The notes under the pieces: model-generated
Told to the model about the DNA's origin: nothing
Seen by the model: the letters and a program-made list of their open reading frames with translations, nothing else
The model's database searches: none
Shown here: piece by piece, positions 1 through 27,150 of the stretch
Layout: the number at the start of each line of letters is the position of its first letter
Numbering within the stretch: position 1 is the first letter of the stretch
Assembly: GCA_033980235.1 (NCBI GenBank)
Contig: CM067068.1
Coordinates: forward strand, 2,128,501 to 2,192,500
Direction of reading: 5' to 3'
Length of the DNA stretch: 64,000 nucleotides
Origin: Diadema setosum
Lineage: Eukaryota > Echinodermata > Echinoidea > Diadematoida > Diadematidae
Position numbers and translations under genes: made by a program

Positions 1-880
1 GAATGCATTCAGACATCTGGGGGGAGACATTACACAATATGGCTGGACATGAGGATCAAATTGTCTTTGGCAAAATGATCAACTCTTTTTGTGCCACGTT
101 TGCGTGCCCGACTCAGTCAACGGTGTGCCAAGTTCACATATTTTGCTCAAACACACAAACCCGCCCAAACGGATCGATAAATCGCCAAATGCTGCAGTGC
201 AATAAAAGCTTCACTCATGAATCCGTTTCTGTCACATGTAACTTGCATGATGTGGTGATTGAATGTCAGGCAGTGTTCCCTCATGGATTTTTAAGTAAAT
301 TCTAAGTTTCCATCACTGTCCATGCTTCGACAATATAATAGTCATTGGTCATTTGAATGATGGGAGATTTGTCATAAAATTTACAACATAGCTAATTTGG
401 CACTATTTTCTCTACAAATACAAATTAGCTCATTGCATGTCCAGCATCACTAAAATCTATAAAAAAAAAGTTACATTGCTCTGGAAAACAGAATGTTTTC
501 CCAAAGCATGACTATGTTGCAGCCTCAGAATAATGTGGTACACAGGGGAGTTTACACCGTGACACATAGAGTTAAATGAAGTCATATCTTCTTAGGAATA
601 AATTTATTGGCCCGAATTCAAGAAGGTGGTACAATTGAAACCATGGTTCTAACCATGGACAAAGACCGTAGTTTTATATTGGGCACCAAATGTCGCATGG
701 CCTATTTGGTTACAAAATCAGTCACTTCATTGACCAAAATGACCATTTCGTAACAAAATGTTCATTTCGTTGACAAAATGACCAATTTCGTAACGAAATA
801 GGCCATGCGACAGTTAAGAAAACATTCAATTATTTTTTCATCACATGTTTGTTTATCCCCCCCCCCCCCCATCATTTTAG
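1..880. other. Intron sequence upstream of the first visible MTMR exon
   Basis: This lies before the first recognisable exon, which opens with an AG acceptor, so it is read as intron. No preceding GRAM-domain exon could be found in any frame. It holds the foldback element at 691-812 and a C-run (857-870) in the acceptor region. A 100-codon open frame near the left edge has no recognisable motif. Confidence 0.6.
691..812. mobile_element. Short foldback element (MITE-like)
   Basis: The first about 27 bases (TGTCGCATGGCCTATTT...) recur as the reverse complement at the other end with about three mismatches. The middle contains AAAATGACCATTTCGT-like words repeated on both arms, so the whole 122 bases can fold into one hairpin. 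No clear target duplication is visible. Superfamily unknown. Confidence 0.6.
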
Positions 881-15879
<14,999 letters not shown>

Positions 15880-15905
15880 TGAGACACTCCTACACCCCAT
15901 CCTCT

Positions 15906-16024
15906 GGGCCCCGTTTTATGAAGAGTTAAAATTGATTGTATAGTTGATTTCAACTGTAAGTCTTTGGCAGCCTGTGTGGTAAGGACATTTAGAATCGATT
16001 TTATCTTTTGATAGAACAGGGCCC
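15906..16024 (+). mobile_element. GGGCCC-ended MITE, copy 1, 26 bases after the MTMR stop
   Basis: Starts GGGCCCCGTTTTATGA and ends TGATAGAACAGGGCCC. The whole 119 bases aligns with 32895-33016 in reverse orientation, including the shared words TAGTTGATTTCAACTGTAAG and GGCAGCCTGTGTGGTAAGGA. It contributes the first part of the MTMR 3' UTR. Confidence 0.85.
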
Positions 16025-16569
16025 TGGCTGGTAAAGGGTGTGGAGATGACTGAGGGGAGGGGTGCGCATGGACACATTCAGACTTGCACTCATGGTTGCT
16101 AACTGCACTCTCTTGGACTGAACCACTCCCCCAAAGTCCACCCAGGTTTGTCAGAAAGTACCATTGGACATGGGAGCTTTGTATAGCATATTTCAACATT
16201 TAGCACAAATTACCTGCAGGATTTTTGGGCCAGAAATGGAAGTACTCCCATCGTGTCCTTGCTTGTATCATTTCATGGAATATTTTCGAGTCCCCCTGAG
16301 TTTATAAGAGTAGAGAAATTTTATATTCTGGCCAACAAGCATAGAACAGAGATGAAATCTTTATACCACCAAGCTATCTAGAAGCATATCTTGCCTATAG
16401 CCCCCAGCCCCTTCCTTCCAGCAACTCTCCCCCACCCCACCCCCGTCCTTGCAGACACACACACATTTACTTACACCTGGTGGCTCTCTAGATATGTAAA
16501 CCAGTCGCACACCACATGCCGATTTGTAAGCATGTTTTTTGTGACTGGTGTGGCAAGCCCCATCATAGC

Positions 16570-16663
16570 TTTAACCTGTTGAGGACGGGCTGATTTTGCT
16601 ACAACACGCTTTTCCCATAGACACCTGCCCGAGTATACTCAGGACTTGTCCTCAACAGATTAA
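16570..16663 (+). mobile_element. TAACCCGTTGAGGAC hairpin MITE, copy 4
   Basis: TTTAACCTGTTGAGGACGGG at the left, CCCGAGTATACTCAGG inside, GTCCTCAACAGATTAAA at the right. Confidence 0.82.
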
Positions 16664-17181
16664 AGTGGCAAAGATCATCACTGGTAAAGGAAAAAGATAC
16701 TTGAAAGTTTATATTTTGTAAAAAGGACAAAAGAAGAGAGTACTTTATGTGACATTGATTGATATCCCTGTGTTGGCTTCTCTTGACTCAAGTGCCAAGT
16801 TTTCACAGTGTGCACAAATTTGAATGTGACCTAGACAGTGTGCAAATCCTTGAAATGCATCTTGTATGAAAGATAGGGGAGTTATTCAGATGTAACAGTA
16901 ATATGTACATTATCTCTTCCATCTGATCTTCTTGTGACAACCTAGGTGAAATGATATTTATACACAGCAATGGTTTCGAGAGAAGTTTCAGTTTATATTG
17001 AATAGTTCCTCTTCCTGAAGGCCCACATGAGGCTGTGATGGAATGAGAGATGATAGTAGTGAAGCAGGTGCATGGCTGCAGACTACAGTGGAACTTTGTG
17101 ACAAAGAGGTCAAATACTACAAAACCCTCTTTAGCACGGTGATTTTGCAGTTTTCTAATGCTTTGTTTTTGTACCCATATA

Positions 17182-17346
17182 CAGTCAAACCTGTCTTTAT
17201 ATAGCGGCCACCTGCCATATACGACCACTCAAAACAATTCTCTCCCACAGAAAAACATGGTAAAGAATCTGTCTATAATGTCCACCTGTCTATAATGACC
17301 ACTTTTGCCGTCTCCCTTGGTTGGCCTCTATAGACACGTTTGACTG
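17182..17346. mobile_element. TA-flanked MITE, mariner/Tc1-like (CAGTCAAACCTGTCT)
   Basis: Ends CAGTCAAACCTGTCTTTATA and the complement of CAGTCAAACGTGTCTATAGA form inverted repeats of about 28 bases. Both sides are flanked by TA (17180-17181 and 17347-17348), the target duplication of the Tc1/mariner superfamily. Inside, GTCTATAATG.CCAC is repeated twice. Confidence 0.75.
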
Positions 17347-19391
17347 TATAGTTAGAAAGCTGATATAGCAAGATAATTGCTTTAGGTCCTCGTTGTATAA
17401 TGAGATTCACCTGTATCTACTTTGACCAAGTCAGTAATGTACACTTGTATTAGAGCTTGACAGCAACATGCAACAGCAGTCTACAGGATTAGTTTTTAAA
17501 AGCACATATTCCTAATGCCCTAGAAGTGATATTTTGTCCACCTTATTGCCATGACAAATGACAGGAAATACAGCATAGATAGTTCTGTCTGAATGTGAAT
17601 GGCCCAGGTGTTCTACTGTGTAAAGTAATTTGCAAGTTTGTCTCTCTCACACTAAGTTGAACAAAGAGGGCAGTAGACACATGCTGTCAACCTGTGATCA
17701 GGTACTCAGCTCTTAGTGCCAGGGTTCGGGGTTCATAACTCAGATGTAGCTTTATCCTATGCAATTTGCGTGTAGTGACCATTGCCACTTTCATTCTTTA
17801 GAGCCTGGGTTAGTTGGTATTGGAGTAATCGCCACAATATGTAGTATTGGTATGCTTTGCTTTTAATGGGAATAATGGTGCAGATTATGTTTAGACCTGA
17901 ATATTATTTGGAGACCAGCATTGTTGATATCTTTTAAACTGACGGTATATTTCTTCAAAAGCCGAAAAGTATGGAAAGAAATTAAATAGCAAAGAGATTG
18001 ATTTTTAAAAATGCTCTTTTCCAAATACCTGTGTCTTGGCTGATATCCTCTTTTACACAATGTATGTTGTCCATGGCGATTTCTTTTTAATTTTCTTTTC
18101 TGCCAGTCTGCACCTTTACAGTTTGCATGGATTCCTGGGTAAATGACCATACACCACATTTCCATTGTTCAGACGCAAGTTATTACCGCCTAGCAGTAGA
18201 GGCAGAAATGTTAAGCAGGTGTACGCACTATACCAGGTATTTGTTTGTTGGTAATAAACAAGCATTTCACTCTCTCAGGCCCACCAAACTCGGATCCTGG
18301 TAATGTTGTACATAAACATATTGCCCATTGGATTGAAAGTGTGAAGTGGATTTCTAAAGTTTGCCCCATCCCAGTTTTGCTCAGGGATATTATGTATCTC
18401 CTCAGAGCAGACATATCAAAGGCAAGGAGTTTGGTCAATGACATACACATATCTCTCCTTGTCATCCGCATAGACCACCATGACAGAGTAAATAGCCTGT
18501 GTGTCCGCCTAGCAGAATGATATATCGGAAGCATTTCATTTGTTATGTAATACGATTCTATTTATATCTCATTTGTATCAATCATTATGCTTAAGTTTCT
18601 TTTTATACTTTATATAATATGATATAATGCATTACCATGAATGGAAATTGTTATTTATACACTAGCTTCAGTAGATAATTTGTGTGGTGAATGACCAGTG
18701 TTTGACAGCAACAAGTAATTTTACATGAATGTTTTGGTGATTTAGAAGGAATGTGATTCCCTTTTATGTGATTCCCTTTTATTTCTTTTTTGTTTATGTG
18801 CAATATTCACACATTGATACTTATCTGTTACTGATTGTTACATAAGTATGTGTAGTTCATCTGTCCTTAATAAGTGGTACCTTTCTCAAATAGCAAGGAG
18901 AATTAATATTTCAATGACAGAGATGAGTATAATCTAATTTGCACTTAACGCAATTAGCCACACTGGTACGCAGAACACATGGCTTTACATTTTGATTTAT
19001 ATGAACATGATTTTAGCTTGTAAATGCAGACTCAAGTGTGTAGGTGTAACACCAATTGTCTACTGAGATAAATGAGAATGTAAGTGAGGATGTAAATACC
19101 TCCATACTTGACAAATAGAATTATTTTTTCGTACAATTAAGCAAACCATCATACTTTCTTTAAGCTAGTGCAAACTTAAACACATTTGATGTATTAGCTC
19201 CCTTCTAATGCAACATTAATCTTGTCAAGCAACGATCACACCCTCTTTTACTAAACTGAATGCTGATGAAAAGAAAAGGTTAAAAAAAGAAATTCTAGTA
19301 TTCTACAAATGCAAGATAAAATTAGTATAGAAAGATCAATGTACCTGCACTGTCTCTGTGGAAACTAAATATGTTAGCTCTTTCAACTTAA

Positions 19392-19943
19392 AGGTAGGGA
19401 ATCCCATTTGCATGCCTCAAATGAAGAGTTGTATAAATACAGTGGTATGTTGAAGAGAATATCATTTTAGAAACTCCCATAAAGTATTGAAAGTGGAAGG
19501 TAACATTTAGTACATTTTTATTGACCGTTAGATTTTGAATTGAATTTTTTTCGGGGCTCACCGTAAATTCCAGTACATTACTAGGCTACCTTTGCAGACC
19601 CATGCACTGCATGTGTGTCCATCATGTATATTTTGTGAAGAAAGTTCATCAAAACTTACAAACATTTCTATATACATTCTTGCCACACACTCTATATGTT
19701 ATTACATCAGCTCTTATACTTTTAGATTGGTGTTTATAGATAAAAAATACAGAAGACTGCAACAAAAAGGCTTAAGTGTGGCTGACACACAGAACTACTG
19801 AGTAGTTGAGTTTTGTGCATTATTCAAATTGTAGATAACTGTTGACTTCCAAATTTCTAAGCAGTGGCCTAAACAAGTCCCCTGAGGTTCATATTTAATG
19901 TTTTGCTGCATTTTGGGAGTTCTGTAAAAGGTATTCCCTACCT
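19392..19943. mobile_element. TTAA-flanked non-autonomous transposon, family A (AGGTAGGGAAT)
   Basis: Element ends AGGTAGGGAATCCC and the complement of AGGTAGGGAATACC. TTAA is present immediately outside both (19388-19391 and 19944-19947). TTAA duplication points to piggyBac or Kolobok. No transposase frame lies within the 552 bases. Confidence 0.75.
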
Positions 19944-20504
19944 TTAATCATGAAGCTACAAAAGAAATCTGGTTTCGGGATATAAATTCTAGAGAAGTTT
20001 AGAATGGCAACATTACAACCAGGAAATGTAATCAATGTATTTGCCTTTTCAACACATCGTGCGGCTTTGAAAACTGAAGGTATTGACTCTCTTTGGTGAA
20101 TACATTGCGTATGTAGCTTATAATATGTGATATTGGTAGATTATAGACCCATCTATATTTATTTTCATGTTTTGGTAGCGGGTCACTGATGAACCTCAAA
20201 GTTATGGATTATCTGTACTTGTACATTGTTAATGTAGTGAAATGTTCTTCAAAATCAATGTTGTACATAACCAAAAAAAAAAAAAAAAAAGATGAAGAAT
20301 TATTGATTTCTAAGCTTTTGTTTCCTGTACATTTGTAGAATAGAGTCAACACGCTTGTAATAATAAAGTTATAGCCTAAGGACATTCACAGAGCCTTTTG
20401 TTATTCTTATGCCTTGTGGTGATTCATACTGATATTAAGATTTATTTTTCTATTGTTTTGATAAAATTTGTTTTGCTGGTATGAAGGTGGATAGAAAGAA
20501 AGAC

Positions 20505-20592
20505 GATCAGAAAGAGAGAGGGGGAAATAGGGAGAGAGGGGGAGATAGGGAGGGAGATGGCGGAGAAGGAGGGCTCGAGAGAGGGGGGGGGG
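20505..20592 (+). repeat. Purine-rich (GGGAGA)n-like tract
   Basis: Nearly pure G/A on the + strand, ending in a G run at 20582-20591. Open frames here (Arg/Gly-rich on +, Pro/Ser-rich on -) are composition artefacts. Confidence 0.85.
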
Positions 20593-21390
20593 GTGGAGAA
20601 TTTAAACAAACATTATCACTAACACGCGCAGACAGATGCACTTCTTCCAGTGGAATACTAGTACATTGTACAAAATGTACATGTAATGATTTTGCAGGTG
20701 TACCATCATGGTTTCTGGACAACTCGACCTCGAATTGATCCGACCCTAAATAGCACGACCCGCACGCGAGACAACGTGTCTCTTATTTCGTTTTCTGTTT
20801 CGTGTTCAGCGTGGCACATTATAACTCGATATGCGTTATATTTCTGAAGGCTGAGCAGGACAAGGCTGTATAGGACTATACCCATCGCGCTGCGGGGGTA
20901 GTCATTTTGAATATTCCGTCTCTTAGTTTTCTATTTTGCCCCAGCCCACAATGCACTTTCACTATAAGGTAGTCAGTTAAGCATACAGAATATGCGTGAA
21001 ATATGATGGGAAGAGACTGGACTCTCGATCAGCTCACTTACGAGATAATTATGATTGTTTATGACGTATGTGACTGAGCCATGGACAGCTGGTATGCAGA
21101 TGTTGCAACACGATAAGAAGAGCCAAACACCAAAACACGTCGCATAAGATGTGAAAAGGGTCCCGCGTTTTACAGCGAGCGCCGCAGATCAGTCGATAAT
21201 TATGACCACACGATAGAATTTTCAATACCTCAGGCTATATCGGGTTAAACGCATCATTTAAATTTAAAGGACCGTTCAAATGACAGTAGAGCGTCGGGTT
21301 TGGAGCTTTCCCCGCTTCAGTTAATCTGCAAAGAGGAAGTATAGAAATAAACTGCTCTGCAGTGAAAACGTTATCATATCTACAACATTA

Positions 21391-22170
21391 ATTAACTTAC
21401 CTGGGGGGGGGGGGGGGGGCATAATCCCCCCCCCCCCCTCGATGAATTCCGCGACCATTTCGGCGCGCAAAATTTTTTGACCGCGCCGTTCGCTGACTTT
21501 TTAATTTCAAGTCTCGCGCAACTTTTGAGACCAAATTTGTCGCGCCCGGGCATACCGTTCCGAAGCCACGCCCCTTCAAAAACTTTCGTCAACTCCAAAA
21601 TTGCTCAAAAACGTGATTTTGTGTACAAAGTCAATACAAATTGATGTTTTTTCAATTAATTCTTATAAAGATTCATATTTTTAATTTCAATGGCTGAAAT
21701 AAATTTATTTTAGTATAATTATGCTTCAAAAAACGTGTGTGACAAATTCTGCTGAAAAAACAAAAACAAAAGTTCGAAAAAACAAGGAAATACATAAAGA
21801 ATTGATAATACAATAAAAAACGTACGAAATTAATTTTGATACTGAAAAATGTTTAGAATGTCACTAGGAATATTTACACCAAACATCAGCATTCCATAAG
21901 CTTTTATAAGCTAATTACAGACGAAAATGAGGGTTTTTGCATATATTTGCGTAATTAATTGATTTAAAATAGAAAATGCAATTTTTTTGGCAATTTAAGT
22001 GAACAGTCTTGTAGATTACATCCGGCTTTATGTACATGCAAAATTTTGCGGCGATCGCTAGATCAACGGTCGAGATCTGAAGAGGGGGGGGGGGGGGGTC
22101 ATAATGCCCCCCCCCCCCCCCCCCCCAGGAATTCAAGCTCGCTAAATAGCCCGGGTAAGTTAGGGTTAAC
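21391..22170 (-). mobile_element. G/C-run-bounded element, copy 2 (inverted)
   Basis: Read on the minus strand it begins GTTAACCCTAACTTACCCGG at 22170. It follows copy 1 block by block: long G/C runs, AGATCTCG.CCG.TGAT, GATGTAATCTACAAGA, CAAATTTGGT.TCAAAA.TG. Both ends carry long C and G runs that can pair (21402-21437 and 22084-22126). The inner terminal repeat here is CTTACCTGGG instead of AAAGACTGGG, so the copies have diverged. Confidence 0.82.
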
Positions 22171-23700
22171 TTTGTCGCTTTCAGAAAATATCACTTCCTA
22201 AGTGTAAGAGGACCACGCTTGAAAATCAACATAATTATTTTTGTCAGTATTGTCATTTTTAGTTCAGAATGCAGTTCGGAAGTGATATTTCACAGATGAA
22301 AACAAATAGCTTGAAATAAGGCGAAAATCAAAACCGAGAATTTTTGCTGGCCGCAGAAGAGCTAGCTCTAAAAGTGAGCAGAATACTGAATATATTCGTC
22401 GTCAAGAAAATGTGTTAACAGCATTTTGTCTGTAATGCACAGACGTTATGGAGCACAATGACGTTAATCGTCTTTTTCTGTATTCTCATGAGAGAGTGAA
22501 AATTTCAATAAGCCAGTTCGGGGTTCCACTTTGAGCATGAGCAGAAAAAGGTCATCTGTACCAGCAGAGCATGGTGGTTTTTAAATTCACTGAGATAAGC
22601 ATCTGTAATGTAATGATTATTCAACTGATCCCTATAAGTGGTGCTTGCCAGCACATCCACCTGACAGCAAAAGCGGTGTCTGACAATATCAATAGAAAGA
22701 GATTGTTAATACATTCAATGCAAAATAATAAAATGGATGCTTTCCGAAATGCCAATGGAAGGATCATTCTGGTCACCTGGTCTATGCAAGTTCATCCTTT
22801 GTTTGAACATGACTGATGAATTCCATAAATTGTTACGTTGGGCAAGCTCATGCCTTCTGTCGCTTGAAACTAGTGGAGTGCCTAATCAACTGAGAAAGAA
22901 GAAAGGTCATTTGTACCCATGTGCCCATGAGCTAACCCCGAACTGACTTATTCCAGACATAATCACGGAGTGGCATCTTGACTCGAAAACAGAAACAAAA
23001 TTAAAGAAAAAGAGTCCAAACTTCCAATCAAGATACAGGCATACTGGTAAATAGTCTTGTTACTGGTTGGGTGAACCCTCCCTGGTTGCCATTATTCATA
23101 TTGTTTCGCTGGTCAGTAGGGCCTACAGGATAGCCGCATAATCTTGGTGATGCGGGAATTTGAAAAAGTAAGAAAGAGGGATAAATATAAGACTCGTCCA
23201 TAAGCCTTCTGCTGAAGGTCATTATCAGACTGATTTCTATTGACATGGCCACTTTCATCAAATTACGTAATCGGACTACAGTTAAACGGTATTATAATAA
23301 TTCCCAAACAATTGCTCATTCTAACGCCACAAGTCATCTATAGTCTATGAAGTCTAGTCTCCTTTTTTTTTTCTTTTTCTTTTTTTTTACTACAATCGAC
23401 ATAAGCCTGTACATCAGATCAATGACGCCATAACAATCATGGGCCTAAAAAAAAAAAAAAAATTAATGTAATACCATGGCTGGCATAAAGACTACACTTG
23501 TGTGCAATCAGTCATGCAGAACGCTTTCTCCAAGTCAATAAAAGAGAAGCCACCCCCGGATGGTTGGGCGGACTCTTCCCTGGTCACCATGCTAAACGGA
23601 CGTGCCACAACCCGCTCCCGGAATGCATTACGCGCATACCCATCATCATACACCTGTGGCATCACAAGTCCATTCAATAATACACTCGCACATTTATTAA

Positions 23701-24272
23701 AGGACAAGCTCACCTTCATTAACAGAAGGATTGAGAGAATGTAGCAATATTATCAGAACACATCATTGAAAGTTTGAGGAAAATCGGACAATCCATTCAA
23801 AAGTTATGAATTTTTTATTAAGTTTTTGTGCAGTCACCGCTGGATGAGAAGACTACTGCAGCGAATAATGTCACATGCGTACAACAATAGGAAACCCGAA
23901 TTTAACAAAATTTCATCTTTTGAAAAAAAGTACACATTCCCTTGACTCGTCACTGACATAATATCATAATTATGTTATGGGTAATATTATTCCCACTGCC
24001 TTCAGAAAGAGGCAAGTCAAGTGCTCTTAGATTATTATGCGAAAAAAAAAGTGAAAATATGTTGAATTTTCTTTACATTTTCTTTATACTGTTGTACTCA
24101 TATGACATCACGAGCCTTAGTAGTCTCCTCATCCAGCGGTTCCAACACAAAAATTGAAAAAATTCATAACTTTTGCATCGATTGTCCAATTTTCCTTAAA
24201 CTTTCACTGATGTGTTCTACTAATATTGCTGCATTCTCTCAATCCTTATGTTTATGAAGGTGAACTTGTCCT
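23701..24272. mobile_element. TTAA-flanked long-TIR MITE, family B (AGGACAAGTTCACC)
   Basis: Inverted repeats of about 130 bases, starting AGGACAAGCTCACCTTCAT on the left and the complement of AGGACAAGTTCACCTTCAT on the right, match at most positions. TTAA flanks both ends (23697-23700, 24273-24276). The unique middle of about 300 bases codes for nothing recognised. Decayed copies of one arm occur at 38761-38905 and 39340-39480. Confidence 0.85.
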
Positions 24273-26349
24273 TTAATCAATTCATTTCATAAAAACCTTT
24301 CGACGGAAGAGTTTCATGAATTTGAATAATTAATTACGCAGCTACACCCGCTACCTGCCTACATGCATTAAGGATTACGAACCAACACTTGCTGTCGTCC
24401 GGGAGCTCGGTGGTCTGGCATTGATAATGTCGATTTAAAACTGATTTTCAACGAACACATGCATCCTTTGTCACAAAGTCACATAATCGTTAATGGAAAA
24501 CTTAAATATAGCTATATAGTGTATATAGTGTTATAGCCAAGTGTGATATGCCAGACGAAACTAAGCATCAAATCGAGTAGAACACGCCTATCGGATCAGT
24601 GAATTGACAAATGCATGTTGATTTATGTTGATTCATGATACCCTCAACGTCACTTTTGTGGTGAAACGAATATCTAGGAACATATTCCATATATTTTTAG
24701 ATAATTTTCTTTTTGAGGTTCTTCAGATTACTTGGATACGCCCACAAAACACCTTCCAAACCAAGATTCTGGTTGTAACCTCATCTGTCAATAATTGCTA
24801 AAGGTTGATATGTTTAACAAAAGACATAGGAATGCACCTTCCCCTCGACTCAGCATAACTTGCATGTTTCTGTGATATTAATGTGACTAACAAAAGACAT
24901 GGCGAGGGAACGTGCAAGTTTATTTTATTGCGCTCGGACTTGAGTTGTCCGATCGCAAACTGAGCTGTCTAGGGTCGGGTTGTCATGAGGTGGAGTTGTC
25001 TCGCCCCGGCCCCGCGTATATACGATAACACGTACACTTGTTGGATGACCTTCCTAGTATGTGTTGTTGCACGCAACTAGATTAGTCGTTGGTGAGTTTA
25101 CTGCTTTGAAATAATCTTTTTGTCTGTATCTAAACAGTACACCTTTGCTCATAATTCCTCCTCTTTCAATGTATAATTGGGCCATCAGTTAGTCTTGTCC
25201 TGTCGTGTAGTATCTGTTAAAAAGTAGGCCTAAGTGAATCATTGACATTTCTACACATAGAGTAGAAGGGTCTACCGAACCCCGTCGCGGGGCACAGCTT
25301 TACGGTACGTATTTGTCCGTATGGGGTCGCTGCTGCGGTTAGGGTCTACCGTGATCGTCGCGTGCAGTGATTGGATTTGTGAGACCCTGGGACCTGGCGT
25401 GATGGATGCCTCGTAGTCGTAGCAGCTTGCTAGCCGAGCCGAGAGCCAGGGGCCCGGGCCCAGTAGACCGGGGGCCCAGGAGGTTTATTCAACCGAAAAG
25501 CGGACAAGCAGCTGACCTTATAGGAAGTTTACATGGACCCTGGACATCACAAAAATGCATATTGCTGCTGGGTCTCATCGTTGGCCTTCCCGCCAAAATC
25601 ACGCAATGTATGACGTCACTTCCGGTTGGCCCTTTTCCCAAATCTTTGAGACAGTTTGCGTTGAAGCATCAAGGTGTCAGTTTTGACATCTAAGAGTGTC
25701 CTAGATACATGTATATTTTATTTGGCATCCAACTAGTTTGGAGTAGAACCATGTATTTACCATCTATTTGCCCATTTTCTATGTGGTGATGCTGCTATGA
25801 GGGTGAATATATCATGGCAATTATTGTCGACGGCGCTCTCTTAAAAGGACACCTAACGTTAGATATTGATCACTTTCTAGAAGATCCTCTCTACAAATAT
25901 CTTAATCTTGTCTAATGGTAACTATACACAGCCCAGTCGCCGCTGTACATACGTAGCGGACAGTTTCGCGTAGCGTATTAACAGCGTCTGGTCGGGCTAG
26001 TCTAATGGTTGTAAAAATCTATATCCAGCCTTTCTTGTGATTTGAGATAAGTCTAGTCTGTTTAAACATTAAAAAGTATAACCCTTCCACCATTTAGGGT
26101 ACTTCGATAGCGCCCTCTGTGATCCGAACCTCTGCAACACAAAAACTAAACTTTGAAACAAAGCATTATTGGACACATGTTGGAGATTAATGTTCGTAAT
26201 GCGCACAAAAAATTGTATAGGCCTACAAATTGTATCTTGTCAGAGTATTATAATGTTCTTCACTTGAAAGCTTCTAGATAATTTATATGGAAGAGAGTGC
26301 AGGAAGTCTAGGCAATATCTAAATCTTCTATATGGGCAAACAGTATTTG

Positions 26350-27150
26350 CATCATTATGACCAAGAGTCAAACTAAATTCGCAATATTTCGTGACACAGC
26401 CTTCAGAATGTCTTCGTCATCACTGACGCTTCCATCACTCTCATCGCTTTGCTCACTCCATGTCCCTTCGGATTCCTCATCATCTCAGTTTGCATTATCT
26501 GAAGGACTGAATGATGAGCCTTCGAGAGATGCGGGGACTGCACTTCCTTGGTACCAGTCTGGCTCAAAGTGGTTCTGAGTAGATTTCCACCCATAGTCTA
26601 CAAGACTGCTGTGCTGGCTCTCTCCCACATTCTGGCGACATACTGTGCTCTTCGGATGTGATTTTTAAGTGTTGTGGCACAGAGAGGAAGAAAATTAGTA
26701 AATAGCAGATGATTTTATTCAGTCTTGCAAGGGGACATTTGTCACGTCCACTGCTCATTCGCTTGAAGACATTGTAATGATATCTGGCATCATTTATGTC
26801 TGAGGTTGCAAAGCCATACAGTGGGCAGATGATGTATGTGGTAGCTCGACTTCCTTTTTTGAGAGAGACTGGAAAGATTTGATATATGTTGCACTATTTT
26901 CCATCTTTTGATAATGTTTTACTTTGCCTTTCCTGGAGAAACGTGAAGTGAAATCGCAACCTGTCAGGGACACCAACATGTGCATCGGTAATGCCAGGTT
27001 GCATCTCTTTGAGGATTACTGCAATTTTTGAGACATCAACTTACCTTCTGTTATTGCCCGAACCAAAGTCTATAATTATTTTTCCTTCATCTGACCTGGC
27101 ACTTAGTATCTTTTTCTCAGACTGGAGAAACCCCTCTCTAGATGTTTCAT
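26350..27150 (-). pseudogene. Decayed multicopy transposon-type coding fragment
   Basis: Read on the minus strand with frame changes, recognisable blocks occur in order: KIIIDFGSGNNRR, then VSLTGCDFTSRFSRKGKVKH, YIKSFQSL, DARYHY, KCPLARL, HIRRAQYVARMWERA, DYGW, PDWYQGSAVP and an acidic SDDED tail. From memory this order (..TGCDxTSxFxxKGK.., ..HIxRAxYxAxxW.., ..GW.., ..W..G..P..) is the C-terminal part of an uncharacterised ORF found in many copies in echinoderm and cnidarian genomes and thought to be element-borne. At least two frameshifts and several stops break it. The parent element type is not identified. Confidence 0.6.

Larger units (their letters stand above)
15880..20380 (+). other. 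Probable MTMR 3' UTR or downstream region
   Basis: No later exon is recognisable. Canonical AATAAA signals are seen at 18253-18258 and at 20362-20367, so the 3' UTR could be about 2.4 or 4.5 kb. Transcript evidence is needed to choose. The region contains at least four inserted elements (15906-16024, 16570-16663, 17182-17346, 19392-19943). Open frames on both strands at about 18211-18534 and 16803-17228 have no motif. Confidence 0.45.

Noticed and set aside
16803..17228. 141-codon frame on the minus strand
   Set aside because: Its start lies inside the TA-flanked MITE and no motif is recognisable; expected by chance in this length of DNA.
18211..18534. Open frames of about 90-107 codons on both strands
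   Set aside because: Overlapping opposite-strand frames with no family features in the probable 3' UTR; treated as chance.
20481..20738. Arg/Gly-rich and Pro/Ser-rich frames on opposite strands
   Set aside because: Both arise from the purine-rich simple tract.
23492..23719. Minus-strand frame containing FIDLEKAF, resembling a reverse-transcriptase motif
   Set aside because: The seven-residue resemblance stands alone; none of the flanking RT blocks (such as a YxDD motif) were found.
26357..26578. Ser-rich + strand frame of 73 codons
   Set aside because: It is antisense to the acidic tail of the decayed transposon-type fragment on the minus strand.
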